A stretch of DNA of 64,000 nucleotides from Hyphococcus sp. (GCA_021604585.1 BQJG01000007.1:1-64000); one strand, 5' to 3'; positions 1 to 8,797 are shown, numbered from the stretch's first letter. Notes: generated by a model from the sequence alone, not told the origin. Program-made: numbers and translations.

Positions 1-822
1 GAGCATGATAAGAACTGGCGCGTGATTGTATTGCCTGTCGAGGCTACGGCGCCGATCATTGAGAAAGACGACGAAGAAAAGGAAAATGAGAAAGGCCGCG
101 AAAAGCGCGCCCTGCGTGAAGAGATTTACGATGATGTCGCCGACGGCGCATCGCTCAGCGCGGACTTTTTCATCCTAACTTTCGCATCAGCCATCGTGGC
201 GGCATTGGGATTGAACGCTGACAATATCGCTGCCGTGATTGGCGCTATGGTGATTGCGCCGCTGTTGGGGCCGATCCTCGCCATATCGTTGGGTGCGGCG
301 TTAGGCGACACAAAACTGCTGCTGCGCGCCGGGCGAAACGCTTCGGCGGGCTTGGCGCTTGGGTTTGTTACAGCGGCCCTGATCGGGCTTGCCTTCGGGG
401 TCAATCTTGAGAGTGTGGAGCTGACAAGCCGAACTGTCGCCGGTCTGGATTCCGTTGTGCTGGCGCTGGCCGCCGGTGTTGCAGCGGCGTTGTCGATTGT
501 CGCCGGAATGTCGTCGGCCCTGGTTGGCGTCATGGTGGCGGTTGCGCTGTTGCCGCCGGCCGCTGCGGCGGGGCTGTTTTTGGGCGCCGGCGAAGCTGAA
601 TTTTTTGGCCGTTCGTTGCTGTTGCTGATGGTGAATGTCGTTTGCATTATGATCGCGGCGCAAGGGGTCTATTTTTATAAAGGCGTGCGTCCGCGTAAAT
701 GGCTTGAGCAGAAAGCCGCTAGCCGGGCGACGAAAATCAATCTCGCCGTACTGATCGCAATGCTCGCGATTTTGGTCGCCATTATTGTTTTTGCGCCAAC
801 TGACGTATTGCCAAATCTTTAG
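1..822 (+). CDS. DUF389 / TIGR00341 family membrane protein (5' partial)
   Basis: The reading frame is open to the left edge of the window, so the start lies outside. 273 residues are visible. The first residues (W-R-V-I-V-L-P-V-E-A-T) match the end of the small N-terminal domain of TIGR00341 proteins. A charged Glu/Lys-rich linker follows (about residues 25-45), then the DUF389 membrane domain. That domain carries the family's Gly/Pro-rich segment AAVIGAMVIAPLLGP and about six further hydrophobic helices. The family is an integral inner-membrane protein of unknown function. A GTG at position 22 could be read as a start, but it would remove conserved sequence. A terminator-like hairpin follows 45 bases downstream. 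Confidence 0.8.
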   Translation, partial: EHDKNWRVIVLPVEATAPIIEKDDEEKENEKGREKRALREEIYDDVADGASLSADFFILTFASAIVAALGLNADNIAAVIGAMVIAPLLGPILAISLGAALGDTKLLLRAGRNASAGLALGFVTAALIGLAFGVNLESVELTSRTVAGLDSVVLALAAGVAAALSIVAGMSSALVGVMVAVALLPPAAAAGLFLGAGEAEFFGRSLLLLMVNVVCIMIAAQGVYFYKGVRPRKWLEQKAASRATKINLAVLIAMLAILVAIIVFAPTDVLPNL

Positions 823-866
823 CCGGAACGCGCCTAACAGAGAAACTCATGTAGCTGGAGATGAGG

Positions 867-900
867 GAGGGCAACGCATTAACGCGCCGCCCTCGCTTTT
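867..900 (+). terminator. Probable intrinsic terminator after the DUF389 gene
   Basis: A GAGGGC/GCCCTC stem (867-872 with 889-894) has an inner CGC/GCG stem and is followed by GCTTTT. It lies between the DUF389 stop and the convergent gene. The stem is interrupted by an AA/CC internal loop and the T run is short, so the call is moderate. Confidence 0.45.
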
Positions 901-906
901 GAAGGA

Positions 907-1440
907 TTAGGCTTTCATTGCGGCGACGAGTTCGCCAAGCACGGCCTGCACGCTGCCGAGCTCTTCACGCAAAGTCGCAATCACCAGTTTCGTTTCAGTG
1001 ACTTCCTCGGCGCTGACTTCGACTTTGCCGGAAACGAGATCGCTTTCAGCCTGATCAAGCGCTTCATGGACCTGCTTGAATGCGCTGTCTGTCGATTCAA
1101 TCACGCTGGCGCTCGCGGCCTGCAGGGCCGCCGCAAGAACCGCCTTGGCTTCCGGTTGTTCTTCGGTCTCTTTGCGCGCGTCTGCGATTTCTGCAATGGC
1201 GTCCTTAATCTCCGCCCGTGCATCCGCCATTTCGGCACGAAGATCGGCGATGTCGTCCGCATCCATATCGATCAGGTTCTGCAGAAAGTTTTCGCTATCA
1301 ATGTCGAAGTTAAAATCGTTGAACGAAATATTGCCGATATCGGCGGCGCTTGCCGCCGGCGCGGCGAAGGCGAGGCCTAGGGCTGCTGCGCCGGAAATAA
1401 GGAGCGCTTTTTCTGCGCCGAGCTTGGTGAAGGATTTCAT
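907..1440 (-). CDS. Secreted Ala/Glu-rich coiled-coil protein of unknown function
   Basis: 177 residues. A GGAGACTCAG ribosome-binding sequence lies just before the ATG. The N-terminus is a clear Sec signal peptide: Lys near the start, a hydrophobic core at about 12-27, and an ASA|AD cleavage site near residue 32. The mature part is rich in Ala, Glu and Asp. It has a heptad-like stretch at about 60-95 (repeats such as AEMADARAEIKDAIAEIADA) and a second helical segment toward the end, and it has no Cys. It is probably a periplasmic helical or coiled-coil protein. I do not recognise the family and assign no function. It converges with the DUF389 gene and is divergent from the pirin gene. Confidence 0.65.
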   Translation of the reverse strand: MKSFTKLGAEKALLISGAAALGLAFAAPAASAADIGNISFNDFNFDIDSENFLQNLIDMDADDIADLRAEMADARAEIKDAIAEIADARKETEEQPEAKAVLAAALQAASASVIESTDSAFKQVHEALDQAESDLVSGKVEVSAEEVTETKLVIATLREELGSVQAVLGELVAAMKA

Positions 1441-1828
1441 CTGAGTCTCCGTTTTTGACTGTGTTTTTAAATCTCGATGGATCGCCCGCGTTATTCATTT
1501 GCCGTAAGTCGAAACTTTTGGCGTTCGGCGTGCTGGATGCGGACAACACAACCACCAGCGCCGTTACGGTCGCACCTTGTCGGGGTCAAACCCTGGCGCC
1601 AATCGGTCCTGCGGCAGGACGGTCTCAAAAATCGGTAAAGGATATTTACGGGCGGCGAGTCGAAGGGGTTTCACGATAATGTGCGCTCCGGCGAGCGGTC
1701 TTTAATTGCCGGTCTCAGCGCCTATATGGCTTGAGAATCACCCACAAACAAAAGCCGCAGTATTTTGCGGCGACATTCCGGACTGCCCGGCGCATCTTGA
1801 CGCCGTTCAGGTCCGGCCTGGAGAAATT
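1441..1828. other. Intergenic region without a supported gene
   Basis: 388 bases between the divergent coiled-coil gene and the pirin gene. It must hold both promoters, but I could not identify convincing -35/-10 pairs. One small inverted repeat, GTCCTG-CGG-CAGGAC, lies at 1606-1620. A 74-codon open frame at 1455-1679 has no ribosome-binding site and no protein-like composition. I do not call it a gene. Confidence 0.6.
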
Positions 1829-2524
1829 ATGATTACGATCCGACGAAGCGCTGACCGGGGTCACGCCAATCATGGCTGGCTGGATGCGCGACACACATTT
1901 TCCTTCGCCAATTACTGTCATCCCGAGCAGATGGGCTTTCGCGCGCTCCGAGTCATCAATGAGGACCGGATCACTCCCGGCGCGGGCTTCCCGCAGCACC
2001 CCCATCAGGAGATGGAAATCATCACCTATATTCTGGAGGGTGCGCTCGCCCACAAAGACTCGACTGGCGGCGGCGGCGTCATCACGCCGGGAATGGTGCA
2101 ATATATGTCGGCGGGCTCCGGCGTCACCCATAGCGAGTTCAACGCCTCAAAAACCGAGCCTGTGCATTTGTTGCAGATCTGGCTGTTGCCCAACGAGAAA
2201 GGCGGCGCGCCGCGTTATCAGGAGCGAAAGGTTGCGAACGTCGATAGCGGCGAGATGGCGCTGATTGCGTCTCCGGACGGCCGCAATGGCTCTTTCGCCA
2301 TCCGTCAGGATGCAGAGCTTTACGCCGCCAAAATCAAAGAAGGCGCTGAGCTCTCCCATGCTTTCGCGCCAGACCGCTATGGCTGGTTGCAGATCGCTCG
2401 CGGGGGCGTCGAGCTGGGCGGGTTGATGATGCAGGCCGGCGATGGCGCGCGTATCGAAGGAGAAGATCCTGTCACGTTCAAGGCGCTGGCCGACAGTGAA
2501 GTGTTGCTGTTTGACTTGCCGTAA
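1829..2524 (+). CDS. Pirin family protein (YhhW-like, quercetin 2,3-dioxygenase type)
   Basis: 231 residues, the same length as E. coli YhhW. The start is the ATG at 1829, preceded by GGAG with 5 bases' spacing. The frame is open further upstream, but pirins begin as here (MITIR..., then GHANHGWLD and HTFSFANY). Pirins are bicupins that hold one metal in the N-terminal cupin. The four ligands are present at the YhhW positions: H57 and H59 (HPHQEME) and H101 and E103 (THSEF). YhhW has quercetinase activity in vitro, but the physiological substrate of most pirins is unknown. The gene stands 21 bases before the IscU-like gene and may be cotranscribed with it. Confidence 0.88.
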   Translation: MITIRRSADRGHANHGWLDARHTFSFANYCHPEQMGFRALRVINEDRITPGAGFPQHPHQEMEIITYILEGALAHKDSTGGGGVITPGMVQYMSAGSGVTHSEFNASKTEPVHLLQIWLLPNEKGGAPRYQERKVANVDSGEMALIASPDGRNGSFAIRQDAELYAAKIKEGAELSHAFAPDRYGWLQIARGGVELGGLMMQAGDGARIEGEDPVTFKALADSEVLLFDLP

Positions 2525-2545
2525 AAATTCGCCACATAGAGCCTC

Positions 2546-2971
2546 ATGTTGAGTGAACTCTATACAGGCGGAGTGTTGGATGCGGCGGCGGCGATCCCGC
2601 CGGCGCATCGGCTCACTTCGCCTGACGCAAGCGCTGTGAAAGTGAGCCGGGTATGCGGATCGGAAGTCGCTGTCGATCTTGAGATCAAGGATGGCATCGT
2701 CACAGCGTTAGGCATGGAGGCCAATGCCTGTGCATTGGGTCAGGCATCCGCGTCTATCGTCGCGCGTAACATTGTGGGCGCGAAAATCTCAGAGTTGTAT
2801 CGGCTTCGTGATGAAATGCGGGCCATGCTGAAAGACAACGGGCCGGTCCCGAGTGGCGAGCGGTGGGCGGAATTGGCGATGCTGGCGCCGATCCACGATT
2901 ACCCGCAGCGACACGCATCGACCTTGCTGGTGTTTGAGGCCGTCTGCGCCTGTCTCGACCAGCTCAGTTAG
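2546..2971 (+). CDS. IscU/NifU-like iron-sulfur cluster assembly scaffold protein
   Basis: 141 residues. It belongs to the small NifU_N/IscU-like scaffold family found in alphaproteobacteria. Its conserved Cys are C37 (VCGSEV), C62 (NACALGQA) and a C-terminal CxC pair (C134, C136). These fit the three-cysteine plan for holding a transient Fe-S cluster, although the third site is displaced compared with E. coli IscU. The start ATG has only a weak ribosome-binding sequence. No other isc or suf gene lies near, so it may serve a dispersed SUF system. Fe-S proteins in this window that could be clients include CysI, CysH and ETF-QO, but that link is inference. Confidence 0.8.
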   Translation: MLSELYTGGVLDAAAAIPPAHRLTSPDASAVKVSRVCGSEVAVDLEIKDGIVTALGMEANACALGQASASIVARNIVGAKISELYRLRDEMRAMLKDNGPVPSGERWAELAMLAPIHDYPQRHASTLLVFEAVCACLDQLS

Positions 2972-3179
2972 TTCAATTTTCTTGAGCGACCTCACAAAGA
3001 CGCGAGGCCTTTGCGGAAATCTTTGCTAACAAGAATGTCATCGGCGCGCGGCTTGATCCGGCAGACTCAATCGCCACTTTATCCATTGAAAAGGCAGTCA
3101 GCCCGCTTTCTCTCCCCCCAACCGAAGGGCTGCTGCTCCGGCGCCTGCATCGTTCCCCCGCGATGCGGGCGCTTTCTTA

Positions 3180-4115
3180 TTACGCCGCGGCTTCCTGTGC
3201 GTCGGCGGCTTCAGTGCTTTCCGCCGCTTCATTCAAGACCCAGTTCTTAAACGCCTTCACGGCCGGAGATGAAGATTTTGAAGGCGGATGAACGACGTAA
3301 TAGGAGAATTCCGTAGGTGTTGTGAGGTCGAACGGAATGACCAGTCGCGCAGCCTCAAGGTCGGCCAGCGCAAGCGCGGCCTTTGCCAGTGCGACGCCCT
3401 TGCCGGCGACGGCCGCCTCGATCACCAGTGACGACTGATTGAATTTGAGGCCTCGATCGCCGCTTTTGTGATCGACGCCGGCGGCTTTCAGCCACATTGG
3501 CCAGTTGGGACAGCCTGGATCTTTGTCATTGCCGGAATCATGCAGCAGCGTGTGGTGGGCAAGATCCTGCGGTTGTTTGATCGGGTTGTCGCCCGTCAGC
3601 AATGTGGGGCTGCACACCGGGATGATTTTTTCCGCCATCAGATGCTCTGTGACGAGACCGGCGTATCGTCCGGGCCCGTAGCGGATGGCGATGTCCACAT
3701 CATCGACGGCGAAATCGACAACATTCATGTCAGCTGACACCCAGACATCAATATCGGGATGGGCTTCCTGAAATTTGTCGAGACGCGGCACCAGCCATTT
3801 CGAGGCGAAAGACGGCGCTACGGAAACGGTCAGCCGCCCGGCGTCAGCCTTGCGGGACAGGATTTCGCCAGCTTCAACCAGCTTGTCGAGGCCCTCGCGC
3901 AGCACGGGAAGACTTGCCTGCGCCTCATCGGTCAGCAATAGCGCGCGCTTTTGTCGGCGAAACACAGGGGTCTGCAGGAAGTCCTCCAGCGCCTTGATCT
4001 GCTGGCTTACGGCGCCAGGCGTCACATGCAGCTCTTCCGCTGCTTTAGTGAAACTCAAGTGTCTGGCGGCGGCTTCAAACACGCGCAAGGCATTCAGGGG
4101 TGGTAATTGCTTCAT
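3180..4115 (-). CDS. LysR-type transcriptional regulator, GcvA-like
   Basis: 311 residues from the ATG at 4115, which has GGAGAGAG 10 bases upstream. GcvA proteins also begin here (M-x-LPPLNALRVFEAAARH). An upstream ATG at 4154 has no ribosome-binding site. The winged helix-turn-helix covers about residues 5-62 (SFTKAAEELHVTPGAVSQQIKALE). An LysR substrate domain follows, with the GcvA-like stretches TVSVAPSFASKWLVPRL and PVCSPTLL. The C-terminus is Ala/Glu-rich. It is divergent from cysG. GcvA controls glycine cleavage in E. coli, but many alphaproteobacterial GcvA-like regulators act on unrelated neighbours. Control of the cys operon is an inference from position only. Confidence 0.85.
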   Translation of the reverse strand: MKQLPPLNALRVFEAAARHLSFTKAAEELHVTPGAVSQQIKALEDFLQTPVFRRQKRALLLTDEAQASLPVLREGLDKLVEAGEILSRKADAGRLTVSVAPSFASKWLVPRLDKFQEAHPDIDVWVSADMNVVDFAVDDVDIAIRYGPGRYAGLVTEHLMAEKIIPVCSPTLLTGDNPIKQPQDLAHHTLLHDSGNDKDPGCPNWPMWLKAAGVDHKSGDRGLKFNQSSLVIEAAVAGKGVALAKAALALADLEAARLVIPFDLTTPTEFSYYVVHPPSKSSSPAVKAFKNWVLNEAAESTEAADAQEAAA

Positions 4116-4181
4116 TTCAGCCAGTCTCTCTCCGTTTATCAGTGCATTATTCATATAGATTTTCTAAATTATCAAGAGTGA

Positions 4182-4195
4182 AGTGAGGCCTCACT
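4182..4195. promoter_or_regulatory. Candidate operator: 14-bp perfect palindrome in the lysR-cysG divergent region
   Basis: AGTGAGGCCTCACT is a perfect 14-bp palindrome lying 67 bases upstream of the lysR start and 182 bases before cysG. The half-site AGTGAGG recurs at 4327-4333, about 45 bases before the cysG ATG. LysR regulators bind dyad sites in such divergent regions, so this is a plausible regulator site. No binding data are implied. Confidence 0.4.
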
Positions 4196-4377
4196 GATTT
4201 GTGACAATTGGATAGAAAGGCTAATTCTTAAAAAGTGCTGGATTATCCTGGATGGCACAGGAAACCTATCAAAAATGGCAGAATAATTCGATTGAGAAGC
4301 CAAAATTCGGAGAATAGCTTGCTGGAAGTGAGGCGAGGCCGATTTTGGGTTCGTCAGTTGAATAAGAAAAACTATCT

Positions 4378-5793
4378 ATGCACGCCTTTCCAGCCCATAT
4401 CGATCTTAATGCGCGCCCGGTCCTGATTATTGGCGGCGGTGCTGCGGCGCTGGCCAAAGCTCGGATTATGCTGGCCGCCGAGGCTTCGCTGACCCTGATC
4501 GCGCCTGTCTTCGCCGGAGAGACCCGGGCAGAATTGGAAGGCAAGGCGGGACTGATAGAGCGCCAGCCCGTGGTCGCCGATATCGAAGCGGCAGTCCTGG
4601 TTTTTATCGCCGATACGTCGGGTGAAGAGGCGCAGCGCTGGACCGAAGCGGCGCGGATCGCCGGGGTGTTCGTCAATGTCGTCGACCAGCCGGAGCTTTG
4701 CGATTTCACCACGCCGTCAATCATTGAGCGCGGCCGCGTTACGGTTTCGATTTCAACCGGCGGTGCGGCGCCGGTGCTCGCCAAAAAGGTGCGCGCCGAG
4801 ATTGAAGCCTTGTTGCCGCCCCGTTTCGATGCGCTCGCTGAATTCGCTAGCGCTTATCGCGACGCCGTAAAAGCGAAGTTTGATTTCGATCAACGGCGCG
4901 GTTTCTGGGAACGGTTTTTTGATGGCTCAATAGCGGCGCAAGTGCTTGCGGGTGATGAAGCTGGCGCTCACGATGCGATGCTGGCGCTGATTAATCGTCC
5001 GCAAACGGAAGAAAAAACCAGCCCGCAATTGGGCGTCGTGCATATTGTTGGCGCAGGACCTGGCGATCCAGACCTGTTGACGCTCAAGGCGCTGCGGCTG
5101 TTGCAGCGTGCTGATGTTATTCTTTATGACCGGCTGGTCAGCGATGAGATTCTGGCGCTCGCGCGGCGCGACGCCGCGCGGTTTTATGTGGGCAAGGCGA
5201 AATCGAACCATGCTGTGCCGCAGGAAGAAATTGAAGCGCGCCTCATTGAGCTGGCGCGTGAAGGAAAAATGGTTGTCCGCCTCAAGGGCGGCGACCCATT
5301 TGTTTTCGGTCGCGGGGGTGAGGAGCTGGATACGCTCCGAAACGCACGCATCCCCGTTTTTGTCTGCCCCGGCATCACAGCCGCGACCGGATGCGCCGCC
5401 GCCGCCAACATGGCGCTCACCCATCGCGATCATGCCCAGGCCGTCACTTTTGTGACCGGTCACGCGAAGGGAGAGGCTGATCCCGCCCTCGACTGGTCGG
5501 CGCTAGCGGCGCTGAAACATACGCTGGTCGTCTATATGGGCGTCGGCAAGGCGGAGAACATTTCCGCGCAACTCATCGCAAATGGCCGCGGCGCGAAGAC
5601 GCCAGTCGCTGTGATCGAAAAAGGCACACGCGCGGATCAGAGAATCATCAAGGGCGTTTTGCGCGACCTACCCGAACTGATCGCTGCAGGCGACATCAAC
5701 GGCCCGGCGCTTTTGGTGATCGGCGAAGTCGCCGCGCTTGCCGATGGAAAAACGCTAACTGCGCTGATCGAAAAAGAAAGGCTCGTTGCATGA
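4378..5793 (+). CDS. cysG: Siroheme synthase (trifunctional CysG)
   Basis: 471 residues, full length for the fused enzyme. Residues 1 to about 205 are the precorrin-2 dehydrogenase/ferrochelatase (CysG-B) half. It has the NAD-binding glycines (IGGGAAALAKA), VNVVDQPELCDF with the catalytic-type Asp, and the ISTGGAAP segment. Residues about 218-460 are the uroporphyrinogen-III C-methyltransferase (CysG-A) half, with VGAGPGDPDLLTLKA, the DRLVSDE segment, and RLKGGDPFVFGRGGEE. It makes siroheme from uroporphyrinogen III, the cofactor needed by the sulfite reductase encoded three genes downstream. It is the first gene of the operon and overlaps the next gene by ATGA. Confidence 0.96.
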   Translation: MHAFPAHIDLNARPVLIIGGGAAALAKARIMLAAEASLTLIAPVFAGETRAELEGKAGLIERQPVVADIEAAVLVFIADTSGEEAQRWTEAARIAGVFVNVVDQPELCDFTTPSIIERGRVTVSISTGGAAPVLAKKVRAEIEALLPPRFDALAEFASAYRDAVKAKFDFDQRRGFWERFFDGSIAAQVLAGDEAGAHDAMLALINRPQTEEKTSPQLGVVHIVGAGPGDPDLLTLKALRLLQRADVILYDRLVSDEILALARRDAARFYVGKAKSNHAVPQEEIEARLIELAREGKMVVRLKGGDPFVFGRGGEELDTLRNARIPVFVCPGITAATGCAAAANMALTHRDHAQAVTFVTGHAKGEADPALDWSALAALKHTLVVYMGVGKAENISAQLIANGRGAKTPVAVIEKGTRADQRIIKGVLRDLPELIAAGDINGPALLVIGEVAALADGKTLTALIEKERLVA

Positions 5794-6077
5794 AGACCGT
5801 TACAGCAAACCGGCTCGACGATGGCGCTGTCGTTTATCTCGCCGATGATGATCGTTGGACATCGGACATTAACGCCGCTGCGCGCTTTGCAGATGACGAT
5901 TCCAAGAGCGTGCTCGCCGCCGCGCAGTTGCGCGTAAAGGAAATCGCTGACGCCTATCTTGTCGATATTGACGAAAGCGGCGCGCTTACCGGGCGTGAAA
6001 CCTTGCGCGAAACCATTCGCAAGGCTGGGCCGACTGTGCGCGCTGATCTTGGTTATCAGGCAGGGGCGGCGTCATGA
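5790..6077 (+). CDS. DUF2849 domain-containing protein of the sulfate assimilation operon
   Basis: 95 residues. It starts inside the cysG stop (ATGA overlap) and ends in an ATGA overlap with the next gene, so translation is probably coupled. DUF2849 proteins occur between cysG and the sulfite reductase gene in many alphaproteobacteria. The N-terminal part (RLDDGAVVYLADDDRWT) is a small beta-rich motif and the C-terminal part is helical. There is no signal peptide, membrane helix or Cys. The molecular function is unknown. Operon position suggests an accessory or small regulatory role in sulfite reduction. Confidence 0.85.
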   Translation: MKTVTANRLDDGAVVYLADDDRWTSDINAAARFADDDSKSVLAAAQLRVKEIADAYLVDIDESGALTGRETLRETIRKAGPTVRADLGYQAGAAS

Positions 6078-6679
6078 GCAAGCTCAAGATCTATGCGAAC
6101 CATGTCAGCGGCAATTGCTGGAAAGTAAAGTGGACCGCGGACTATCTCGCCATTCCCAATGAATGGATCGAGATTGATATTTTCGCCGGCGCGTCGCGCA
6201 CGCCTGAGTTTTTGGCGATTAATCCCTGGGGCCAGACGCCAACTGTGCTGCTGCCGGATGGACGGGTGTTGACGCAATCGAATGCGATCATTTCCTATCT
6301 TGCCGAAGGATCAACGCTTGTTCCGACAGACGGCTACGCTCGCGCGCAGATGAATGAGTGGCTGTTCTGGGAGCAGAACAGCCATGAGACCACGATCGCG
6401 ACACGGCGCGCGCATTTGAATTACCGCGGCAAGATAGAGTCCGAGATTGATCCGGGCATGCTCGAAGGCGGCAAGCGCGCGCTCGCGCGGATGGAGCAGC
6501 ATCTCGTAAAAAAAGATTACCTTGTTGGTGATGGCCTAACGCTCGCCGACATTGCGCTCGTCGCCTATACGCGTGTGGCGCCGGAAGGCGGTTTTGACCT
6601 GACGCCCTATCCATCGGTTCAAAATTGGATCAGGCGCATTGAACACGAACTCGATGTCAAACCGATTGAGGCCGCATAA
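6074..6679 (+). CDS. Glutathione S-transferase family protein in the cys operon
   Basis: 201 residues. It has an N-terminal thioredoxin-like GST domain (about 4-78), with the cis-Pro region GQTPTVLLPDGRVLTQSNAIISYLAE showing the conserved glutathione-contacting Q-S pair. An all-helical C-terminal domain follows, with the GST N-capping-box motif LTLADIALVAY. It overlaps its neighbours on both sides (ATGA upstream, one base of TAATG downstream), so it is a true operon member. GSTs inside sulfite-reductase operons could handle persulfide or sulfite conjugates, but no substrate can be read from the sequence. Confidence 0.88.
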   Translation: MSKLKIYANHVSGNCWKVKWTADYLAIPNEWIEIDIFAGASRTPEFLAINPWGQTPTVLLPDGRVLTQSNAIISYLAEGSTLVPTDGYARAQMNEWLFWEQNSHETTIATRRAHLNYRGKIESEIDPGMLEGGKRALARMEQHLVKKDYLVGDGLTLADIALVAYTRVAPEGGFDLTPYPSVQNWIRRIEHELDVKPIEAA

Positions 6680-8334
6680 TGTATCGTTACGACGAATTTG
6701 ACGCGACAATGGTCGCCGAACGGGTCGCGCAATTTCGCGGACAGGTCGAGCGTCGGCTTTCGGGCGAGTTGACAGAGGATCAGTTCAAGCCGTTGCGGCT
6801 GATGAACGGGCTCTATTTGCAACTGCACGCCTATATGCTGCGCGTCGCCGTCCCCTACGGCACGATGACGTCGAAGCAGTTACGCCGTCTTGGCGAGATT
6901 GCGCGCCAATATGACCGCGGCTACGGCCATTTCACCACTCGTCAGAATATTCAATATAACTGGCCTGCGCTGGTCGACGTTCCGGACATTCTCGACGAAC
7001 TCGCAGAAGTCGAAATGCACGCGATTCAGACCTCCGGGAATTGCATTCGCAATGTGACGTCCGATCAGTATGCTGGCGCGACGGCGGAAGAAGTCGAGGA
7101 TCCGCGCCCTTATGCTGAAATGATCCGCCAGTGGTCGACATTTCATCCCGAGTTTTCGTTTTTGCCGCGCAAGTTCAAGATTGCAGTAACGGCCGCAGAC
7201 AATGATCGCGCGGCGGTCAAGGTCCACGATATCGGCTTACGACTTTACCAAAATGCAAAAGGCGAAACAGGCTTTGAAGTGATCGTCGGCGGCGGGCTCG
7301 GACGCACGCCCTATGTCGGCCACACAATCCGGGAATTTCTTCCCAAGAAACATTTGCTGTCTTATCTCGAAGCGATTCTGCGGGTATACAACCTCGAAGG
7401 TCGTCGAGACAATTTATACAAGGCGCGCATTAAAATTCTCGTTAATTCCGAAGGCGTGGAAAAGTTTGCGGCGCTTGTTGAGAATGAATGGGCGCAAATC
7501 ATAGACAGCGAAATTGACCTGCCGCTGGAAGAAATCACCCGCATTCACGCCTATTTCGCAGCACCGGATTTTGAAGATCTGCCCGAAACGAGCGCTCGTC
7601 TCGACAACAAACTCCGTGCTGACGCAGAGTTTGCGCGCTGGTTGCGGATCAACACGGCCCCGCACAAAGCCTCCGGTTACGCCATCGTCAATATCTCCCT
7701 GAAACCGGTTGGCGGCATTCCGGGTGACATATCCGATGCGCAGATGGAGACGGTGGCGGACATCGCCGAAGAGTTTTCATTTGATGAAATTCGGGCGACG
7801 CATGAGCAAAATCTCGTTTTGCCGCATGTGAAAAAAGATGACCTCTATGCTGTCTGGTCGGCGCTGAAAGCGGCGGATCTGGCAACGGCGAATATTGGTC
7901 TTGTCAGCGATATTATTGCTTGTCCGGGCCTCGATTACTGCACCCTGGCCAATACACGTTCGATCCCGATCGCCCAGCGCATTTCGGAACGCTTCGCCGA
8001 TCTCGAAACGCAAGAAGATCTCGGCGAGTTAAAGATCAAAATCTCCGGCTGCATCAACGCCTGCGGGCATCATCATGTAGGTCATATCGGCATTCTCGGC
8101 GTCGATAAGAAGGGCGAGGAGTTTTATCAGGTGACGCTTGGCGGCTCCGGCGCCGAGGACGCATCTCTGGGTGAAATCGCCGGGCGCGGCCTCTCGTCCG
8201 ATCAGGTCGTGGATGCGGTTGAAAAGCTCGTCAACGTCTATCGAAAAACCCGTCTGGGTAAGGAACGTTTTCTCGACACGTATCGGCGCGTTGGAGCCGA
8301 ACCATTTAAGGAGGCTTTGTATGAAGCTGCTTAA
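6679..8334 (+). CDS. cysI: Sulfite reductase hemoprotein subunit (nitrite/sulfite reductase family)
   Basis: 551 residues, two-fold ferredoxin-like plus siroheme/Fe-S domains. The 4Fe-4S/siroheme ligands are visible as C415-x5-C421 (CPGLDYC) and C458-x3-C462 (GCINACGHH). The N-terminal half has the substrate and siroheme stretch HFTTRQNIQYNW. It reduces sulfite to sulfide with six electrons, in the cytoplasm. Family members can also act on nitrite, but neighbours cysG, DUF934 and cysH make the assimilatory sulfite role much more likely. No flavoprotein subunit (CysJ) is present in the window, so the electron donor may be ferredoxin. It overlaps the next gene by 14 bases. Confidence 0.93.
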   Translation: MYRYDEFDATMVAERVAQFRGQVERRLSGELTEDQFKPLRLMNGLYLQLHAYMLRVAVPYGTMTSKQLRRLGEIARQYDRGYGHFTTRQNIQYNWPALVDVPDILDELAEVEMHAIQTSGNCIRNVTSDQYAGATAEEVEDPRPYAEMIRQWSTFHPEFSFLPRKFKIAVTAADNDRAAVKVHDIGLRLYQNAKGETGFEVIVGGGLGRTPYVGHTIREFLPKKHLLSYLEAILRVYNLEGRRDNLYKARIKILVNSEGVEKFAALVENEWAQIIDSEIDLPLEEITRIHAYFAAPDFEDLPETSARLDNKLRADAEFARWLRINTAPHKASGYAIVNISLKPVGGIPGDISDAQMETVADIAEEFSFDEIRATHEQNLVLPHVKKDDLYAVWSALKAADLATANIGLVSDIIACPGLDYCTLANTRSIPIAQRISERFADLETQEDLGELKIKISGCINACGHHHVGHIGILGVDKKGEEFYQVTLGGSGAEDASLGEIAGRGLSSDQVVDAVEKLVNVYRKTRLGKERFLDTYRRVGAEPFKEALYEAA

Positions 8335-8785
8335 ACTTTCACGCGATCATCTCTACCCTGCGCTCGAAGAGCCACAGGTCGAAGTCTCTCTTGAAGAGTG
8401 GCGGGACAACCCGCAGGGGCATGCCGATGCGACCGCTTTGCGCATCAGCAACGCCACGTCGCTTGCGGACGTCAAATGCGATATTCACGGGTTCAGCGTC
8501 ATTATACTCGATTTTCCGGCGTTCAAGGATGGACGAGCCTATTCTCAGGCGCGGCTGTTGCGCGAGCGCTATGGGTATGCCGGTGAAATACGCGCACGCG
8601 GCGACATTTTGCGGGATCAGATCCTCTTTATGACGCGCTGCGGTTTCGATGCGTTTGAATTTTCTGGAGCCGATGCCCAGGGGGCGAGCGATGCCCTACG
8701 CGATTTTTCTTTTTCCTATCAAGCAGCAGCGGATGGTGCGACGCCGGTGTGGCGCAAACGTCTGTCGCGAGCGGTGGCGGCCTAA
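8321..8785 (+). CDS. DUF934 domain-containing protein (sulfite reductase-associated)
   Basis: 154 residues from the ATG at 8321, which has a strong AAGGAGG 6 bases upstream, inside the end of cysI. The frame extends further upstream but that part lies within cysI. DUF934 proteins sit directly after the siroheme sulfite reductase gene across proteobacteria and are annotated as oxidoreductase-like. The typical stretch DFPAFKDGRAYSQARLLRERYGY is present here (positions about 8511-8580). The biochemical role is not established. An accessory or electron-transfer role in sulfite reduction is inferred from conserved linkage. Confidence 0.9.
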   Translation: MKLLKLSRDHLYPALEEPQVEVSLEEWRDNPQGHADATALRISNATSLADVKCDIHGFSVIILDFPAFKDGRAYSQARLLRERYGYAGEIRARGDILRDQILFMTRCGFDAFEFSGADAQGASDALRDFSFSYQAAADGATPVWRKRLSRAVAA

Positions 8786-8797
8786 GGGGCCAGTTTT

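Noticed and set aside
1455..1679. Plus-strand 74-codon frame before the pirin gene
   Set aside because: No ribosome-binding site, and composition unlike a protein (Arg, Thr, Pro rich, no recognisable fold).
3157..3169. Short hairpin CCCGC-GAT-GCGGG after the IscU-like gene
   Set aside because: A 5-bp stem without a T run. It is too weak to call a terminator.
3011..3250. Plus-strand 79-codon frame between the IscU-like gene and lysR
   Set aside because: It runs into the antisense of lysR and has no ribosome-binding site. A neighbouring frame reading ANKNVIGARLDPADSIATL looked protein-like but has no start codon.
4155..4377. TTGTGA-N17-TAATTC as a cysG promoter
   Set aside because: The -10 match is poor (two of six), so no specific promoter call is made.
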